A stretch of DNA of 64,000 bases from Dyella kyungheensis (GCF_016905005.1 NZ_JADIKC010000003.1:124001-188000); one strand, 5' to 3'; positions 18,164-27,019 are shown, counted from the stretch's first letter. The notes: generated by a model from the letters alone, not told the origin. A program made the numbers and translations.

Positions 18164-20206
18164 TTATTGCAGTTGGTCGTTTGGTGCAGCTGCCGTGCGT
18201 TTGTCAAGCAACTCTTGCAGGGAGTGGATGGCGCTGTCCAACCGCCCGCCAAAATTCATGGTTTGTAACTGTACTAAAGCTTGGCGTGCCTTGGCTTCAT
18301 ATCCCAGGGATGCGAGCATACGCACCATGGTGATGCGATAAGCGGGCTCGCTGGGGGCGGAATTCACGGCTCCCTCAATCATGCTGAGCCCTAGCGGGCG
18401 ATCGCCCAGCACGTTCCAGGCATAGTCACTATAAGTGGCCTGCAACCGGGCGCTGGGGCCCGGATGCGAAAGCGCTGCCTCGAATGCCTGCACCATGCGA
18501 TCCGAGGGCAGGGAGCAAGCGCTGTCCTTGGCACATTGCGCCAGAGCGGCTAGAGAACTTTCGTCCTGTACTCCGGATTTTCGAGCCTTGAGCTTGGCAA
18601 TCATGCTATCCCACCACGGTGCCTTCAGGGGCAGCCCCATGCGCGAATTCATGAAGATCAGGGCTTGCTGGGGCAATATCGACGATTCAGGAAGGCTCGC
18701 AGCTCTTTCCAACGGGGCGTAGGCAAGTTTGGTATAGGGCGAGGCAGGGTCGTAGTGCGAATAGATGATGTACGTGCGGCCCAGTTCGTATTGGGCCCGT
18801 GGCGAGTCGGGCGCACGTTCGGCAAGCTCCCGCGCTAGGCTCAGCGGGTCGCCCCAGGCATAGGCGGTGAGTGAGGTGAGGCCGGTCCACCATAGCATCA
18901 GACCGATAAGCACGACGCGGCGCAGCCACGGCCATATCGTCGAATCGCTTGCTACCTTTGCCAACCACGGCACGATCGCCAACAGCACGCCGAAACTGGC
19001 GAAATAGTTGCGGTGTTCGTACACCAGCTCCAACTGCAGGATGGTGCCAGTCAACAACTGGCAGCCTAAGAACAAGGCAATGCCAAGAGCGATCAATGGT
19101 TGCCGTTGGCGCAGTCGAAATATCAAGACGACCAGCGCGGCTAGAACGAACAGGCTAAACAATGTGGTCCAGGGCGAAAGCAGTCCGGTCGAGATGTGAA
19201 AGTCGTCGTGGTAGAACGACAAGGCATGCAACGTGGGCAGCACCGTCCATACGAGGTAGTCACAAACGACACGAGCTTCGGTGAGCAATCGTTGGCCGAG
19301 CGAGAAATCGCGCGTTGCCCAGTTGGCTGGATTCAAGACATGTGGAATCTGCCAGGCAAGCCCAGCGACCATTGGTATAAACAGCACGCATACGAACAAG
19401 CCGATTAGACGGCCATTTCGCTTCGCTACCCCGCCAGCACTTACTTCGGAATGGCGTCGGAAACCGAAGATGATCCATTCGATCAAGAATGCATACAGGG
19501 GGAGCATCACTGCCGTTTCCTTGGCGAGCAGGCCAATGGCAGTAGGGATTGTCAGGCTTGCAGTGCAAAGCCAGAAGCCATTCGATGGCGAGTCGCTATT
19601 GCCGGCTATGGTGGAGCAGGCCAGCATTCGCTGTCGCCCCGCTACGTAACCGATCAGTCCAGCAAGTACAAATAGGTTGGCCAGACTTTCTTCACGTTGA
19701 ACTACATACAACACGGCTGTGAGGTTGATCGGGAGCAGCATCCAGCCTGCGGCGGTCAGCGCTGCAACCAGCGAATCAGTAGTAGTTTTAGATGCGATCC
19801 TCGTCGGAGTGCTGGCGGTTGCGAGCAGAAGTCGCACCAGCACGAACACCAGCACGCCGTTCAAAAGGTGGATGACGAGGTTAACCAGCTTCCAACCGAA
19901 CGGATCCAGACCGCCAATCAGATAGTTCGTAGCGAAGCTGAGCGAAGCCAGGGGACGCTTGAAATCGCTGGCCGGTGAGGACAGCGCGGCCCGCACCAAG
20001 GCCGGCAAGCTAACCTCATGAGGCTGCACGCCGGTGTTATCCACGATGTTGGGATAGTCGTCGAATAGCCAGTAGCCTCCGAGGCCGGGCCAATAGACGA
20101 TCATGACAATGAGCAGCGAGATGGGTAGAAGCCAGCGCGTTGCGTGCGTTTTCCAGAATGGGCTCATGTCACCGGAGTTGGAGGCTGGGGGGCTATTGTG
20201 GCGCAT
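18164..20206 (-). CDS. GT-C-like polytopic membrane protein with helical C-terminal tail (copy 2)
   Basis: A large membrane protein, 680 residues from ATG 20206 (TTG 20218 and ATG 20167 are alternatives). It has about ten hydrophobic helices over residues 20-460 and a soluble, TPR-like helical region (about 470-680, e.g. AQYELGRTYIIY). After the first helix the loop contains WLFDDYPNI; acidic pairs at this site are typical of GT-C lipid-sugar transferases such as PMT and TMTC proteins. It is a paralogue of the next gene upstream (first loops, PLASLSF/PLAMLSF, central FSLGQRLLTE/FTVGQRLLTE). Position after the pilin genes suggests pilin glycosylation, as with TfpW/TfpO-type enzymes; this is inference. 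Confidence 0.72.
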   Translation of the reverse strand: MRHNSPPASNSGDMSPFWKTHATRWLLPISLLIVMIVYWPGLGGYWLFDDYPNIVDNTGVQPHEVSLPALVRAALSSPASDFKRPLASLSFATNYLIGGLDPFGWKLVNLVIHLLNGVLVFVLVRLLLATASTPTRIASKTTTDSLVAALTAAGWMLLPINLTAVLYVVQREESLANLFVLAGLIGYVAGRQRMLACSTIAGNSDSPSNGFWLCTASLTIPTAIGLLAKETAVMLPLYAFLIEWIIFGFRRHSEVSAGGVAKRNGRLIGLFVCVLFIPMVAGLAWQIPHVLNPANWATRDFSLGQRLLTEARVVCDYLVWTVLPTLHALSFYHDDFHISTGLLSPWTTLFSLFVLAALVVLIFRLRQRQPLIALGIALFLGCQLLTGTILQLELVYEHRNYFASFGVLLAIVPWLAKVASDSTIWPWLRRVVLIGLMLWWTGLTSLTAYAWGDPLSLARELAERAPDSPRAQYELGRTYIIYSHYDPASPYTKLAYAPLERAASLPESSILPQQALIFMNSRMGLPLKAPWWDSMIAKLKARKSGVQDESSLAALAQCAKDSACSLPSDRMVQAFEAALSHPGPSARLQATYSDYAWNVLGDRPLGLSMIEGAVNSAPSEPAYRITMVRMLASLGYEAKARQALVQLQTMNFGGRLDSAIHSLQELLDKRTAAAPNDQLQ

Positions 20207-20223
20207 CGCGCGCCACAACCAGA

Positions 20224-22173
20224 CTACCCGGCTTTCTCGGAGGCGTTTCGGCCATTTTTCCGCATTTTCTCGATTTCGAGGATCTCAGCTTCATTGATTG
20301 CGCGATCGTCCACTAATAAGCGACGTAGCAGTGGCAGGCGGGTGTAGTCGGTGCCACGCAGCACGCCGATAGCCCGGTCGTAGAGATGGGCGCTGACCAG
20401 GTACTTCGCCTGCAAACGCGGAACGTTGGCGTCCGGATCGTTCTGATAAGTCAGGTCGAGTTCGTGGATAGCCATACCGAGGTTCCCCTGGCTGACCGCC
20501 CAGTAGTGCTTCTGGTAGTGGATGAACCCAGCAGCCATGCCGTTATTGCGGTATTCCGGATTGGACAGCAATGCGTCGGCGATACCCAGCCAGGCATCGG
20601 AAGTAAGCACGGGGCATGTCCCCTGGGCTCCGATCGTACGCAGAGTTTCCAGATTCTCCAGTTGAGCCTGCCTGAAACTTGCAGTGCGTAGCAGCGAGTT
20701 GAGCCTCTCTATATCCGCTTGAACCAAGTCGTTTTGTACGCATTTGAGCAAGATGCGGTCTATGGCGAGCGAGATATCGTTTCGATGTCCTTGAGCGACC
20801 TTTTCGAGTACTTGCAGGGCTGTGGCCGGCTGGCCGTGCTTGTAAAGCCGATCAGTAAGATAAGTCTGTGCGCGCACCGAGTCCGGCTGGGTATTGGCCC
20901 AGACCAGCGCCAGGCGGTCTTCCGACGCGTACACGCGAGCGCTCAATGCCGTGGTGATGCAGCAGGCCAATAGCCAAAGGCCAGTGCCCAGGTACAACAA
21001 GCGGCGCTGTTGCCCTCCGGGTTGCCGAACCACAAACAGCGCCAGCGCCATGAGGGGGCCGATCAGCGGCATATAGTTGCGATGCTCGAAATACAGTTCC
21101 AGCATCACAGTGGAGCTTTCGATCAACTGGCCGCCGAGATACCAGAGCACTGCCAGCGCAAAAAGTGGCCATCGGCGCAGCCATGCCAAGGCGGCAGCCA
21201 GTGCTCCGATCAGTACCAGCAGGGCAGGCAGTGTGGTCCAGGGCGAAAGCAGATTGCGCGACACGATGTAGCCATCGTGATAAAGGCCGTACAGGCCAAA
21301 GCGCGGCAGGAAAATCTTGCCGAGGTAGTCGAACAGGATGCGCGGCTCAGTCAACAGACGCTGACCGACCGTGAAATCCCGCGTGCTGGCGTGTCCCCAT
21401 TCGGCGGGAAGCGTCCATATCAGGTAGGCCGCCACAAACAGTGTGACGGGCCAAATCAACAGGCGTCGCACCCAGGCCAGTGCGGGAGGCAGGCGTTGCA
21501 CGTCCGAACGCAGTAGCGTGGCATCTAGTGCCAACGCGTATATAGGTAACAGAATGCCGTTTTCCTTGCTTAAGAACGCCAGGCCCATGCAAACGCCCAA
21601 ACCCAGCGCCATCAACGTGCCGCGTCGCCAAGTTGGACGCTCCGTCGCAAGCAGCCCTTGTACGTAAGCCAGCAACCCTAGCAGCATAAACATCGCCATC
21701 AGCAACGTCATACGCTGAACCACGAGAAGCACGCCCGAGAGTTGGATCGGGTTGAGCAGCCACGCTGCCGCGGTCAACCACGCAACTAGCCATGCACGGG
21801 CGTTCAACGAATCAGGTGTGCTCGGGCCGGACAGCCAGCGACGTGAGACACGTTCGACGAGCGCGAACACCAGGATGCCATTGAATAAGTGGATGCCGAG
21901 GTTGATCAGGCGGAACGGGAACGGATGATCTGGCCAAGAAGCTTTTTGCAACAAAAAGCTCAACATAGCCAATGGCCTGCCGGGGAAGTTGCGTGGCTGG
22001 GAGAGATACACCCCCAGGTCGCGCCAACTGGATGGGTGCTCGATGCTGTCCAGCGCAGCTAGGTTGGGAAAGTCGTCAAACAGGAAGGGGCCATGCATGG
22101 CTGGCCAGTAGAGCAGTGCACAGACGAGTAGCGTGAGCGTCAGCCCGAGCAGGGCGCGTGTTCGGGCGGACAT
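20224..22173 (-). CDS. GT-C-like polytopic membrane protein with helical C-terminal tail (copy 1)
   Basis: Paralogue of the downstream gene, 649 residues from ATG 22173 (a TTG at 22224, just after the pilin stop, is the alternative start). About ten transmembrane helices occupy the first 450 residues, and FLFDDFPNL in the first periplasmic loop supplies the acidic pair expected of GT-C enzymes. A helical repeat-like tail follows (RAQTYLTDRLYKHGQPATAL). It lies 54 bases downstream of the second pilin gene on the same strand and 17 bases before copy 2. Candidate lipid-linked-glycan transferase or oligosaccharyltransferase acting on pilin; not a recognised PglL/TfpO (no Wzy_C segment seen). Confidence 0.72.
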   Translation of the reverse strand: MSARTRALLGLTLTLLVCALLYWPAMHGPFLFDDFPNLAALDSIEHPSSWRDLGVYLSQPRNFPGRPLAMLSFLLQKASWPDHPFPFRLINLGIHLFNGILVFALVERVSRRWLSGPSTPDSLNARAWLVAWLTAAAWLLNPIQLSGVLLVVQRMTLLMAMFMLLGLLAYVQGLLATERPTWRRGTLMALGLGVCMGLAFLSKENGILLPIYALALDATLLRSDVQRLPPALAWVRRLLIWPVTLFVAAYLIWTLPAEWGHASTRDFTVGQRLLTEPRILFDYLGKIFLPRFGLYGLYHDGYIVSRNLLSPWTTLPALLVLIGALAAALAWLRRWPLFALAVLWYLGGQLIESSTVMLELYFEHRNYMPLIGPLMALALFVVRQPGGQQRRLLYLGTGLWLLACCITTALSARVYASEDRLALVWANTQPDSVRAQTYLTDRLYKHGQPATALQVLEKVAQGHRNDISLAIDRILLKCVQNDLVQADIERLNSLLRTASFRQAQLENLETLRTIGAQGTCPVLTSDAWLGIADALLSNPEYRNNGMAAGFIHYQKHYWAVSQGNLGMAIHELDLTYQNDPDANVPRLQAKYLVSAHLYDRAIGVLRGTDYTRLPLLRRLLVDDRAINEAEILEIEKMRKNGRNASEKAG

Positions 22174-22227
22174 CAAAAGTTCCGAGTAATCAAAGGATGC
22201 AGCGACAAGCGCTGCAACGAACAAAGG

Positions 22228-22662
22228 CTATTTGCAGGTCTGGGGCAGGTATATCGGATCTGCATCGCTGCTGCATTGCCAGCTTATGGCGCCGCCCATG
22301 CCCCCGGCCATAGTAAGCGTGACCTGTTTGCCCTGCAGCCTGGGCGCGACTGTGTGGCTTCGCATCAGCGCAGTGATCGCGCAGCCTGCGCCTCCAGGGG
22401 CGATGTTCACGCTGGCCACGTAATTGCCGCTATAGCTGGCTCCTGCTGGCAATCCGTTTGCTCCGGGCGTTGGGCAGCTCCCGGTTTGGGTGTAGTACTC
22501 GCCGACATTGGTTTTTAGGCCATCTGCAAGTGAGAACGCCTCGCTGAGTTGCGCCTTGCCAGTGGAATTGGTGTACACGGTGATCGCGATGCTGGAAAGA
22601 ATGGCGATAATGGCCACCACAATCATCAATTCGATCAACGTAAAACCGCGCGTATGTTTCAT
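22228..22662 (-). CDS. Type IV pilin, atypical (Pro22 missing)
   Basis: A 144-residue prepilin. The leader is six residues (MKHTRG) before the PilD cleavage site and the mature N-terminus FTLIELMIVVAIIAIL with Glu5. Four cysteines are arranged as in the neighbouring pilin (SCPTPG, GCAITA, WQCSSD, PQTCK). Position 22 of the mature protein is Thr, where major pilins nearly always have Pro (here AITVYTN versus AIPQYQS next door). I chose ATG 22662; the frame extends 12 codons further upstream without pilin character. It follows the first pilin gene behind an intrinsic terminator and precedes the GT-C-like genes. Confidence 0.92.
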   Translation of the reverse strand: MKHTRGFTLIELMIVVAIIAILSSIAITVYTNSTGKAQLSEAFSLADGLKTNVGEYYTQTGSCPTPGANGLPAGASYSGNYVASVNIAPGGAGCAITALMRSHTVAPRLQGKQVTLTMAGGMGGAISWQCSSDADPIYLPQTCK

Positions 22663-22742
22663 GTTGGTGGCCCCTGGAGATGCCGCATAGCAAAGCAATT
22701 GGCAGGCCAGCGTTCGTCATCGAGCGTGCGCAACATCACATT

Positions 22743-22774
22743 AAAAAAGAAAGCCCCTCATTGGAGGGGCTTTC
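22743..22774 (-). terminator. Intrinsic terminator after the first pilin gene
   Basis: On the minus strand GAAAGCCCCTC pairs perfectly with GAGGGGCTTTC around a 4-base loop, followed by T-rich sequence with six consecutive T. It lies 29 bases past the pilA stop. It should make pilA mostly monocistronic and the second pilin dependent on readthrough or its own promoter. Confidence 0.85.
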
Positions 22775-22802
22775 GAGTAGGGCATAGAACGACCGTACGC
22801 AA

Positions 22803-23279
22803 TTAGTTGCCCACGCAGACCTGCGGCTCGTACTGCGTCGGGATGGTGCTGGCGTTGCCTGCGTCGCAAATCCAGCTGAAGGATCCGCCGTTGTTCTTGC
22901 CCGAAATGAGGACCTTCTTGGTGCTCAGCGGTGACGAAACCGACGGCGTGGCCTTGAACGTGACTTCGATATTGCAACCGGTGGGAGCATTGTCGACTAC
23001 CGTTGCTGTTGAAACGTACTTGCCGCCGTAGCTGGCTCCAGTGGTAGCCAGGCTGCCACCCGTGCCATTGGGACCGCCGACCACGGGGCATGAGCCGGTC
23101 TGGTTGAAGTACTCCACGACCGGCGTCTTCAGGCCGTCGGCCACGGTCTGCGACTCGGAGAACTGCGCCTTGGTGATGTAGCTCTGGTACTGCGGGATGG
23201 CGATGGCGGCCAGGATCGCGATGATCGCCACGACGATCATCAATTCGATCAGGGTGAAGCCCTTCTGCACGTTCTTCAT
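22803..23279 (-). CDS. pilA: Type IV pilin, major pilin candidate
   Basis: Structural subunit of the type IV pilus. The 158-residue prepilin has the leader MKNVQKG, mature start FTLIELMIVVAIIAILAAIA with Glu5 and Pro22 (AIPQYQSY), and a C-terminal globular domain with four cysteines, the last two (WICDAG, PQVCVGN) likely forming the D-region disulfide. A strong ribosome-binding site (AGAGGATCC) precedes the ATG. A sigma-54 promoter match lies about 130 bases upstream and a strong terminator follows, the pattern of a highly expressed, PilR-controlled major pilin. In many relatives pilA adjoins pilB; here it does not. Confidence 0.95.
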   Translation of the reverse strand: MKNVQKGFTLIELMIVVAIIAILAAIAIPQYQSYITKAQFSESQTVADGLKTPVVEYFNQTGSCPVVGGPNGTGGSLATTGASYGGKYVSTATVVDNAPTGCNIEVTFKATPSVSSPLSTKKVLISGKNNGGSFSWICDAGNASTIPTQYEPQVCVGN

Positions 23280-23404
23280 GGTGGATCCTCTGTTTTTGGT
23301 TAGCTAACCGGTAATGCCCCCTGAGCCCCGGTCCCGATTCCCCCTAGGCGGGAACGGACCCCCTTACTGCGGCCTGGAACGACCAGGAAGCTCGCGGCAA
23401 TTGC

Positions 23405-23420
23405 AGCACGTTGTGTGCCA
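23405..23420 (-). promoter_or_regulatory. Sigma-54 promoter of pilA
   Basis: Minus-strand TGGCACACAACGTGCT matches the RpoN consensus TGGCAC-N5-TTGCW at all but one base, with the required GG-N10-GC spacing. It would start transcription about 115 bases before the pilA ATG. pilA promoters in Pseudomonas and Xylella are RpoN/PilR dependent. Confidence 0.7.
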
Positions 23421-23824
23421 CTCATGCCGTTTGGCAGGTCCCCGCTTTGGAGCGGGTGTGTGGATTGTGCATAGGGTCACGAGACGCGGCAACCTGATTG
23501 GCCCGGTGTTTTTGCAGGATTGTCGAGCCCGTCTCGGTGCGGCGAAGGCCTATGCTTAGACGGGGCACAAAGTGACGCAGCGCGTCAGTGAAATAGTGAG
23601 ACGGCTGTCTCAAAGTGCTCGGGATGGTCACATCCATTGGGGTTTGACCGCTGATGCGGCGCCTGTTTTCGGGGTTCTCCGACATCTGCAGGCTGACATC
23701 GACATCCCTGGCGGCATTCGTGGCTAGCACATCCACGCCTGATAGCCATGCGGCACCAAGCCTTGCCTCAGACCCCCGCCGACTCTTAACGTCAGCGCTT
23801 TCGCAACACCCAGGAACCCCACCC
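23421..23824. other. Intergenic region between pilA promoter and S9 peptidase
   Basis: No convincing gene. It should hold the PilR activator sites for pilA and the promoter for the peptidase. The only clear structure is a 16-base perfect palindrome at 23597-23612 (TGAGACGGCTGTCTCA). An open frame runs through to the peptidase from 23654 but lacks a signal-peptide-like start, so I treat it as noncoding. Confidence 0.5.
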
Positions 23825-25903
23825 ATGAAACCCTTGTTTGTCGCGCTGGCGCTCGCGCTGGCCGGTACCTCCGCCATGGCGGCTGAGGTCGAAAACCACG
23901 GCACCCACCCCTTCAACATCCGCGATCTGGTGATGATGGATCGCGTTGGCGATCCGCAGCTGTCCCCGGATGGCCGCCAGGCGCTGTACACCGTGCGCGC
24001 CACCGACTACGCCGCGAACAAGGGCGTGACCTCGATTTATGTGCTCGATGTAGCCAAGGGCGGTGCGCCGGTCAAGCTGGTGGAGAAGGCTTCCTCGCCG
24101 CGTTGGGCGCCCGACGGTTCGGCCATCTATTACGTTGCCGAAAAGGATGGCGTCTCGCAGTTGTGGCGTCGCCCGCTGGGCGCAGCGGCCACCGCATCGC
24201 AGGTGACGCATGCGCCGATCGATGTCGATGGCTATAAGCTTTCACCCGATGGCAAGAAAGTGTTGCTGACTTTTGGTGTGTTCACCGATTGCGTCGATCT
24301 GGCCTGCACCAAGGAGCGTCTGGACGGCCGCGCCAAGGACAAGGCCTCCGGCACGGTCTACGACAAGCTCTTCGTGCGTCATTGGGATACGTGGGCCGAC
24401 GGTCGCCGCGCGCAGCTTTACATCGCGGACCTCGATCAGCCTGCAGCGCAACCCGTGCTTCTGACGCGCGGCATCGATGGCGACGTCCCGAGCAAGCCGT
24501 TCGGCGACGACGGCGAGTTCAACTTCTCGCCCGATGGCAAGACCGTGTATTTCGACGTGCGCATCGCGGGCAAGAGCGAGCCGTGGTCGACCAATTTCCA
24601 CGTCTACAGCGTGCCGGCCGACGGTTCGGCGGCACCGCTCAACCTGACCGCCGAAAACCAGGCGTGGGATGCCTTCCCGGTGCCTTCGCCGGATGGCAAG
24701 ACGCTGTACTACCTTGCCATGAAGACGCCGGCGTCCGAGTCGGATCGCTTCCGCATCATGGCGTTGGACCTGGCCAGCGGTCAGAAGCGTGAAGTGGCGC
24801 CGAACTGGGACCATTCGGCGGGCGGCATGCAGGTATCGGCCGATGGCAAGACGCTCTACGTCACCGCAGACGACAACGGACAGCACCCGCTGTTTGCCGT
24901 CGACGTGGCCAGCGGCAAAGCCACCACGCTCGTCACCAACGGCGAAGTGGGCGGCTATTCGCTGGGCAAATCGTCGCTACTCGTACAGCGCGATGACCTG
25001 AAGCGTTCGGCGGATCTCTATACCGCCGACCTGCAGGGCAAGGGCCTCAAGCAGGTCACGCATTACAACGCCGAGCAGCTCAAGAAGGCGCAGATGGGCG
25101 AGCCGGAGTTCTTTACCTTCAAGGGTTGGAACAACGAAACGGTGCAGGGCTATGTGGTGAAGCCGGTGGGCTACAAGGCCGGCAAGAAATATCCGGTGGC
25201 CTTCATTATCCACGGCGGCCCGCAGGGTGCGATGAACAACAGCTGGAGCTATCGCTGGAACCCGCAGACGTACGCAGGCCAGGGCTTCGCGGTGGTCACC
25301 ATCAACTTCCACGGTTCCACCGGCTACGGTCAGGCATTCACCGATTCGATCTCGGGAGACTGGGGTGGCAAGCCGCTGGAAGACCTCAAGGCGGGCTGGA
25401 GCGCTGCACTGTCCAAGTACAGCTTCCTCGACGGCGATCGCGCTTGCGCGCTGGGCGCCAGCTACGGCGGCTACATGATCTACTGGATCGCCGGTGTGTG
25501 GAACCAGCCCTGGAAGTGCCTGGTGGATCACGACGGCGTGTTCGACGCCCGCGCCATGTACTACGACACCGAAGAGCTCTGGTTCGAAGAGCGCGAGAAC
25601 GGTGGCACGCAGTACGAGCACCCGGAAAACTACGAGAAGTTCAACCCGGTCAACCACGTCAAGGATTGGCGCGTGCCGATGCTGGTCGTGCATTCGGCCA
25701 AGGACTTCCGCATTCCGGACACGCAGGGCCTGGGTGCCTTCACGGCGCTGCAGCGTCGCGGCATCCCGAGCAAGCTGCTGCACTTCCCGGACGAGAACCA
25801 TTGGGTGCTCAAGCCGCAGAACAGCGTGCAGTGGCATGAAACGGTCAATGCGTGGCTGAAGCGGTGGACGGCCACGGATGCGTCCGCACCTGCCAGCAAG
25901 TGA
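23825..25903 (+). CDS. Secreted prolyl-oligopeptidase-family peptidase (S9C, acylaminoacyl-peptidase-like)
   Basis: Serine peptidase cleaving short peptides in the periplasm or outside. The 692-residue product has a signal peptide (MKPLFVALALALAGTSAMAA), an N-terminal beta-propeller (about 40-420) with repeated SPDGK motifs, and a C-terminal alpha/beta-hydrolase domain. The nucleophile is in GASYGGYM; the acid is likely the Asp in DFRIPD and the base His in ENHWV. ATG 23825 with an AGGA site 8 bases upstream gives the signal peptide directly; a longer in-frame start (23654) does not. Monocistronic, closed by a terminator. Confidence 0.92.
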   Translation: MKPLFVALALALAGTSAMAAEVENHGTHPFNIRDLVMMDRVGDPQLSPDGRQALYTVRATDYAANKGVTSIYVLDVAKGGAPVKLVEKASSPRWAPDGSAIYYVAEKDGVSQLWRRPLGAAATASQVTHAPIDVDGYKLSPDGKKVLLTFGVFTDCVDLACTKERLDGRAKDKASGTVYDKLFVRHWDTWADGRRAQLYIADLDQPAAQPVLLTRGIDGDVPSKPFGDDGEFNFSPDGKTVYFDVRIAGKSEPWSTNFHVYSVPADGSAAPLNLTAENQAWDAFPVPSPDGKTLYYLAMKTPASESDRFRIMALDLASGQKREVAPNWDHSAGGMQVSADGKTLYVTADDNGQHPLFAVDVASGKATTLVTNGEVGGYSLGKSSLLVQRDDLKRSADLYTADLQGKGLKQVTHYNAEQLKKAQMGEPEFFTFKGWNNETVQGYVVKPVGYKAGKKYPVAFIIHGGPQGAMNNSWSYRWNPQTYAGQGFAVVTINFHGSTGYGQAFTDSISGDWGGKPLEDLKAGWSAALSKYSFLDGDRACALGASYGGYMIYWIAGVWNQPWKCLVDHDGVFDARAMYYDTEELWFEERENGGTQYEHPENYEKFNPVNHVKDWRVPMLVVHSAKDFRIPDTQGLGAFTALQRRGIPSKLLHFPDENHWVLKPQNSVQWHETVNAWLKRWTATDASAPASK

Positions 25904-25921
25904 TGGCTGAGTTTCAGATGT

Positions 25922-25955
25922 AAAAACGGCGGCCTCCGGGCCGCCGTTTTCTTTT
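25922..25955. terminator. Bidirectional intrinsic terminator
   Basis: ACGGCGGCC and GGCCGCCGT form a perfect 9-base-pair stem with T-rich 3' side on the plus strand and A-run before it, so it can stop both the S9 peptidase and corA transcripts, which converge here. Confidence 0.85.
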
Positions 25956-25981
25956 GCGCGTGAGCGGAAGTAAACCGCCGA

Positions 25982-27019
25982 TCAGAGCCAGCGGTTGCGC
26001 TTGAGGATGAAGTAGATCGTGGTCACGATGGCAAGCACCAGACCGATGATCATGGGGTACGCCCAGGGCTTATTAAGCTCGGGCATATGCGCGAAGTTCA
26101 TGCCGTACCAGCTGGTGATCAGCGTGGGGGCGGCGAGCATGGCGGCGTAACCGGCGAGGCGCTTCATCACTTCGTTCTGGCCGAAGGTCACCAGCGACAA
26201 GTTCACGTTGATGGCTGCCGCGAGCATTTCGCGCATGGCGCTGATCGATTCGTTGACGCGGAACACGTGGTCGTAGACGTCGCGGAAGTAGGCGCGCAGT
26301 TCGTCGGGGATGAGCTGCGGATGCTGGCGCACAAGCTGGCTGATGATGTCCTGCATCGGCGCCACCGCGAGGCGCAGGGTCATCAGGTCACGCTGCATGT
26401 CGTACAGGCGACGGATCGTGCTGCGCCTGAAGGTGTCGGAGAAGATGTCCTTTTCCAGCTCCTGCAGCTCTTCACGGAAGTCGCGCACGATCGGCAGCAG
26501 GTTGTCGACGATGAAGTCGAGGACGCCGTACAGGCCGTATGCCGGGCCGAGCGCGAGCAGGTCCGGCGTGTGCTCGCAGTTGCGGCGAGCCGGCGCGTAG
26601 GAAAGCGAGGCGCCGTGGCGAACGGTGACCAGGTAACGCGGGCCCAGGAACACGTGCGTTTCGCCGAAGGCGATATGCCCGTTGACCACCTGCGCGGTTT
26701 GCACCACCACGAACAGCGAATCGCCGTAGGTTTCGATCTTGGTGCGCTGGTGGGCCGCCTGGGCGTCCTCGATCGCAAGATCGTGCAGGTCGAACTCTTC
26801 CTGCAGTTTGTGCAGCAGTGACTCATCGGGCTCGTGCAGTCCCACCCAGACAAACGTGTCGGGCTGCTTGAGCACTTCACTGATCTCATCGACGCTGATG
26901 TCGCCTATACGCTGTCCATCGAAGCGATAGGCGACGCAGTTGACGACCATGGAGGTCGGAGGCACGAGGTCGGTGGGCTTGGTGGCGGTCATATCCATGC
27001 GTAAATCATGCGCCGCCAT
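25982..27019 (-). CDS. corA: Magnesium/cobalt transporter CorA family
   Basis: Pentameric inner-membrane channel for Mg2+ uptake. The 345-residue product has a large cytoplasmic N-domain and two C-terminal helices, the first ending with the signature YGMNFAHMPEL (GMN motif) and the second around MIIGLVLAIVTTIYFILK, ending in basic residues. I kept ATG 27019; ATGs at 26998 and 26992 are possible because no clear ribosome-binding site decides. It follows a DUF4105 gene and corC on the same strand, so a small magnesium-related group is suggested. Confidence 0.93.
   Translation of the reverse strand: MAAHDLRMDMTATKPTDLVPPTSMVVNCVAYRFDGQRIGDISVDEISEVLKQPDTFVWVGLHEPDESLLHKLQEEFDLHDLAIEDAQAAHQRTKIETYGDSLFVVVQTAQVVNGHIAFGETHVFLGPRYLVTVRHGASLSYAPARRNCEHTPDLLALGPAYGLYGVLDFIVDNLLPIVRDFREELQELEKDIFSDTFRRSTIRRLYDMQRDLMTLRLAVAPMQDIISQLVRQHPQLIPDELRAYFRDVYDHVFRVNESISAMREMLAAAINVNLSLVTFGQNEVMKRLAGYAAMLAAPTLITSWYGMNFAHMPELNKPWAYPMIIGLVLAIVTTIYFILKRNRWL

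Noticed and set aside
22689-22704. Sigma-54-like site before the second pilin (minus strand TGCCAA-N5-TTGCT)
   Set aside because: Lacks the invariant GG of the -24 element.
23654-23824. Extended N-terminus of the S9 peptidase
   Set aside because: ATG 23825 has a ribosome-binding site and starts a signal peptide; the upstream codons have no such character.
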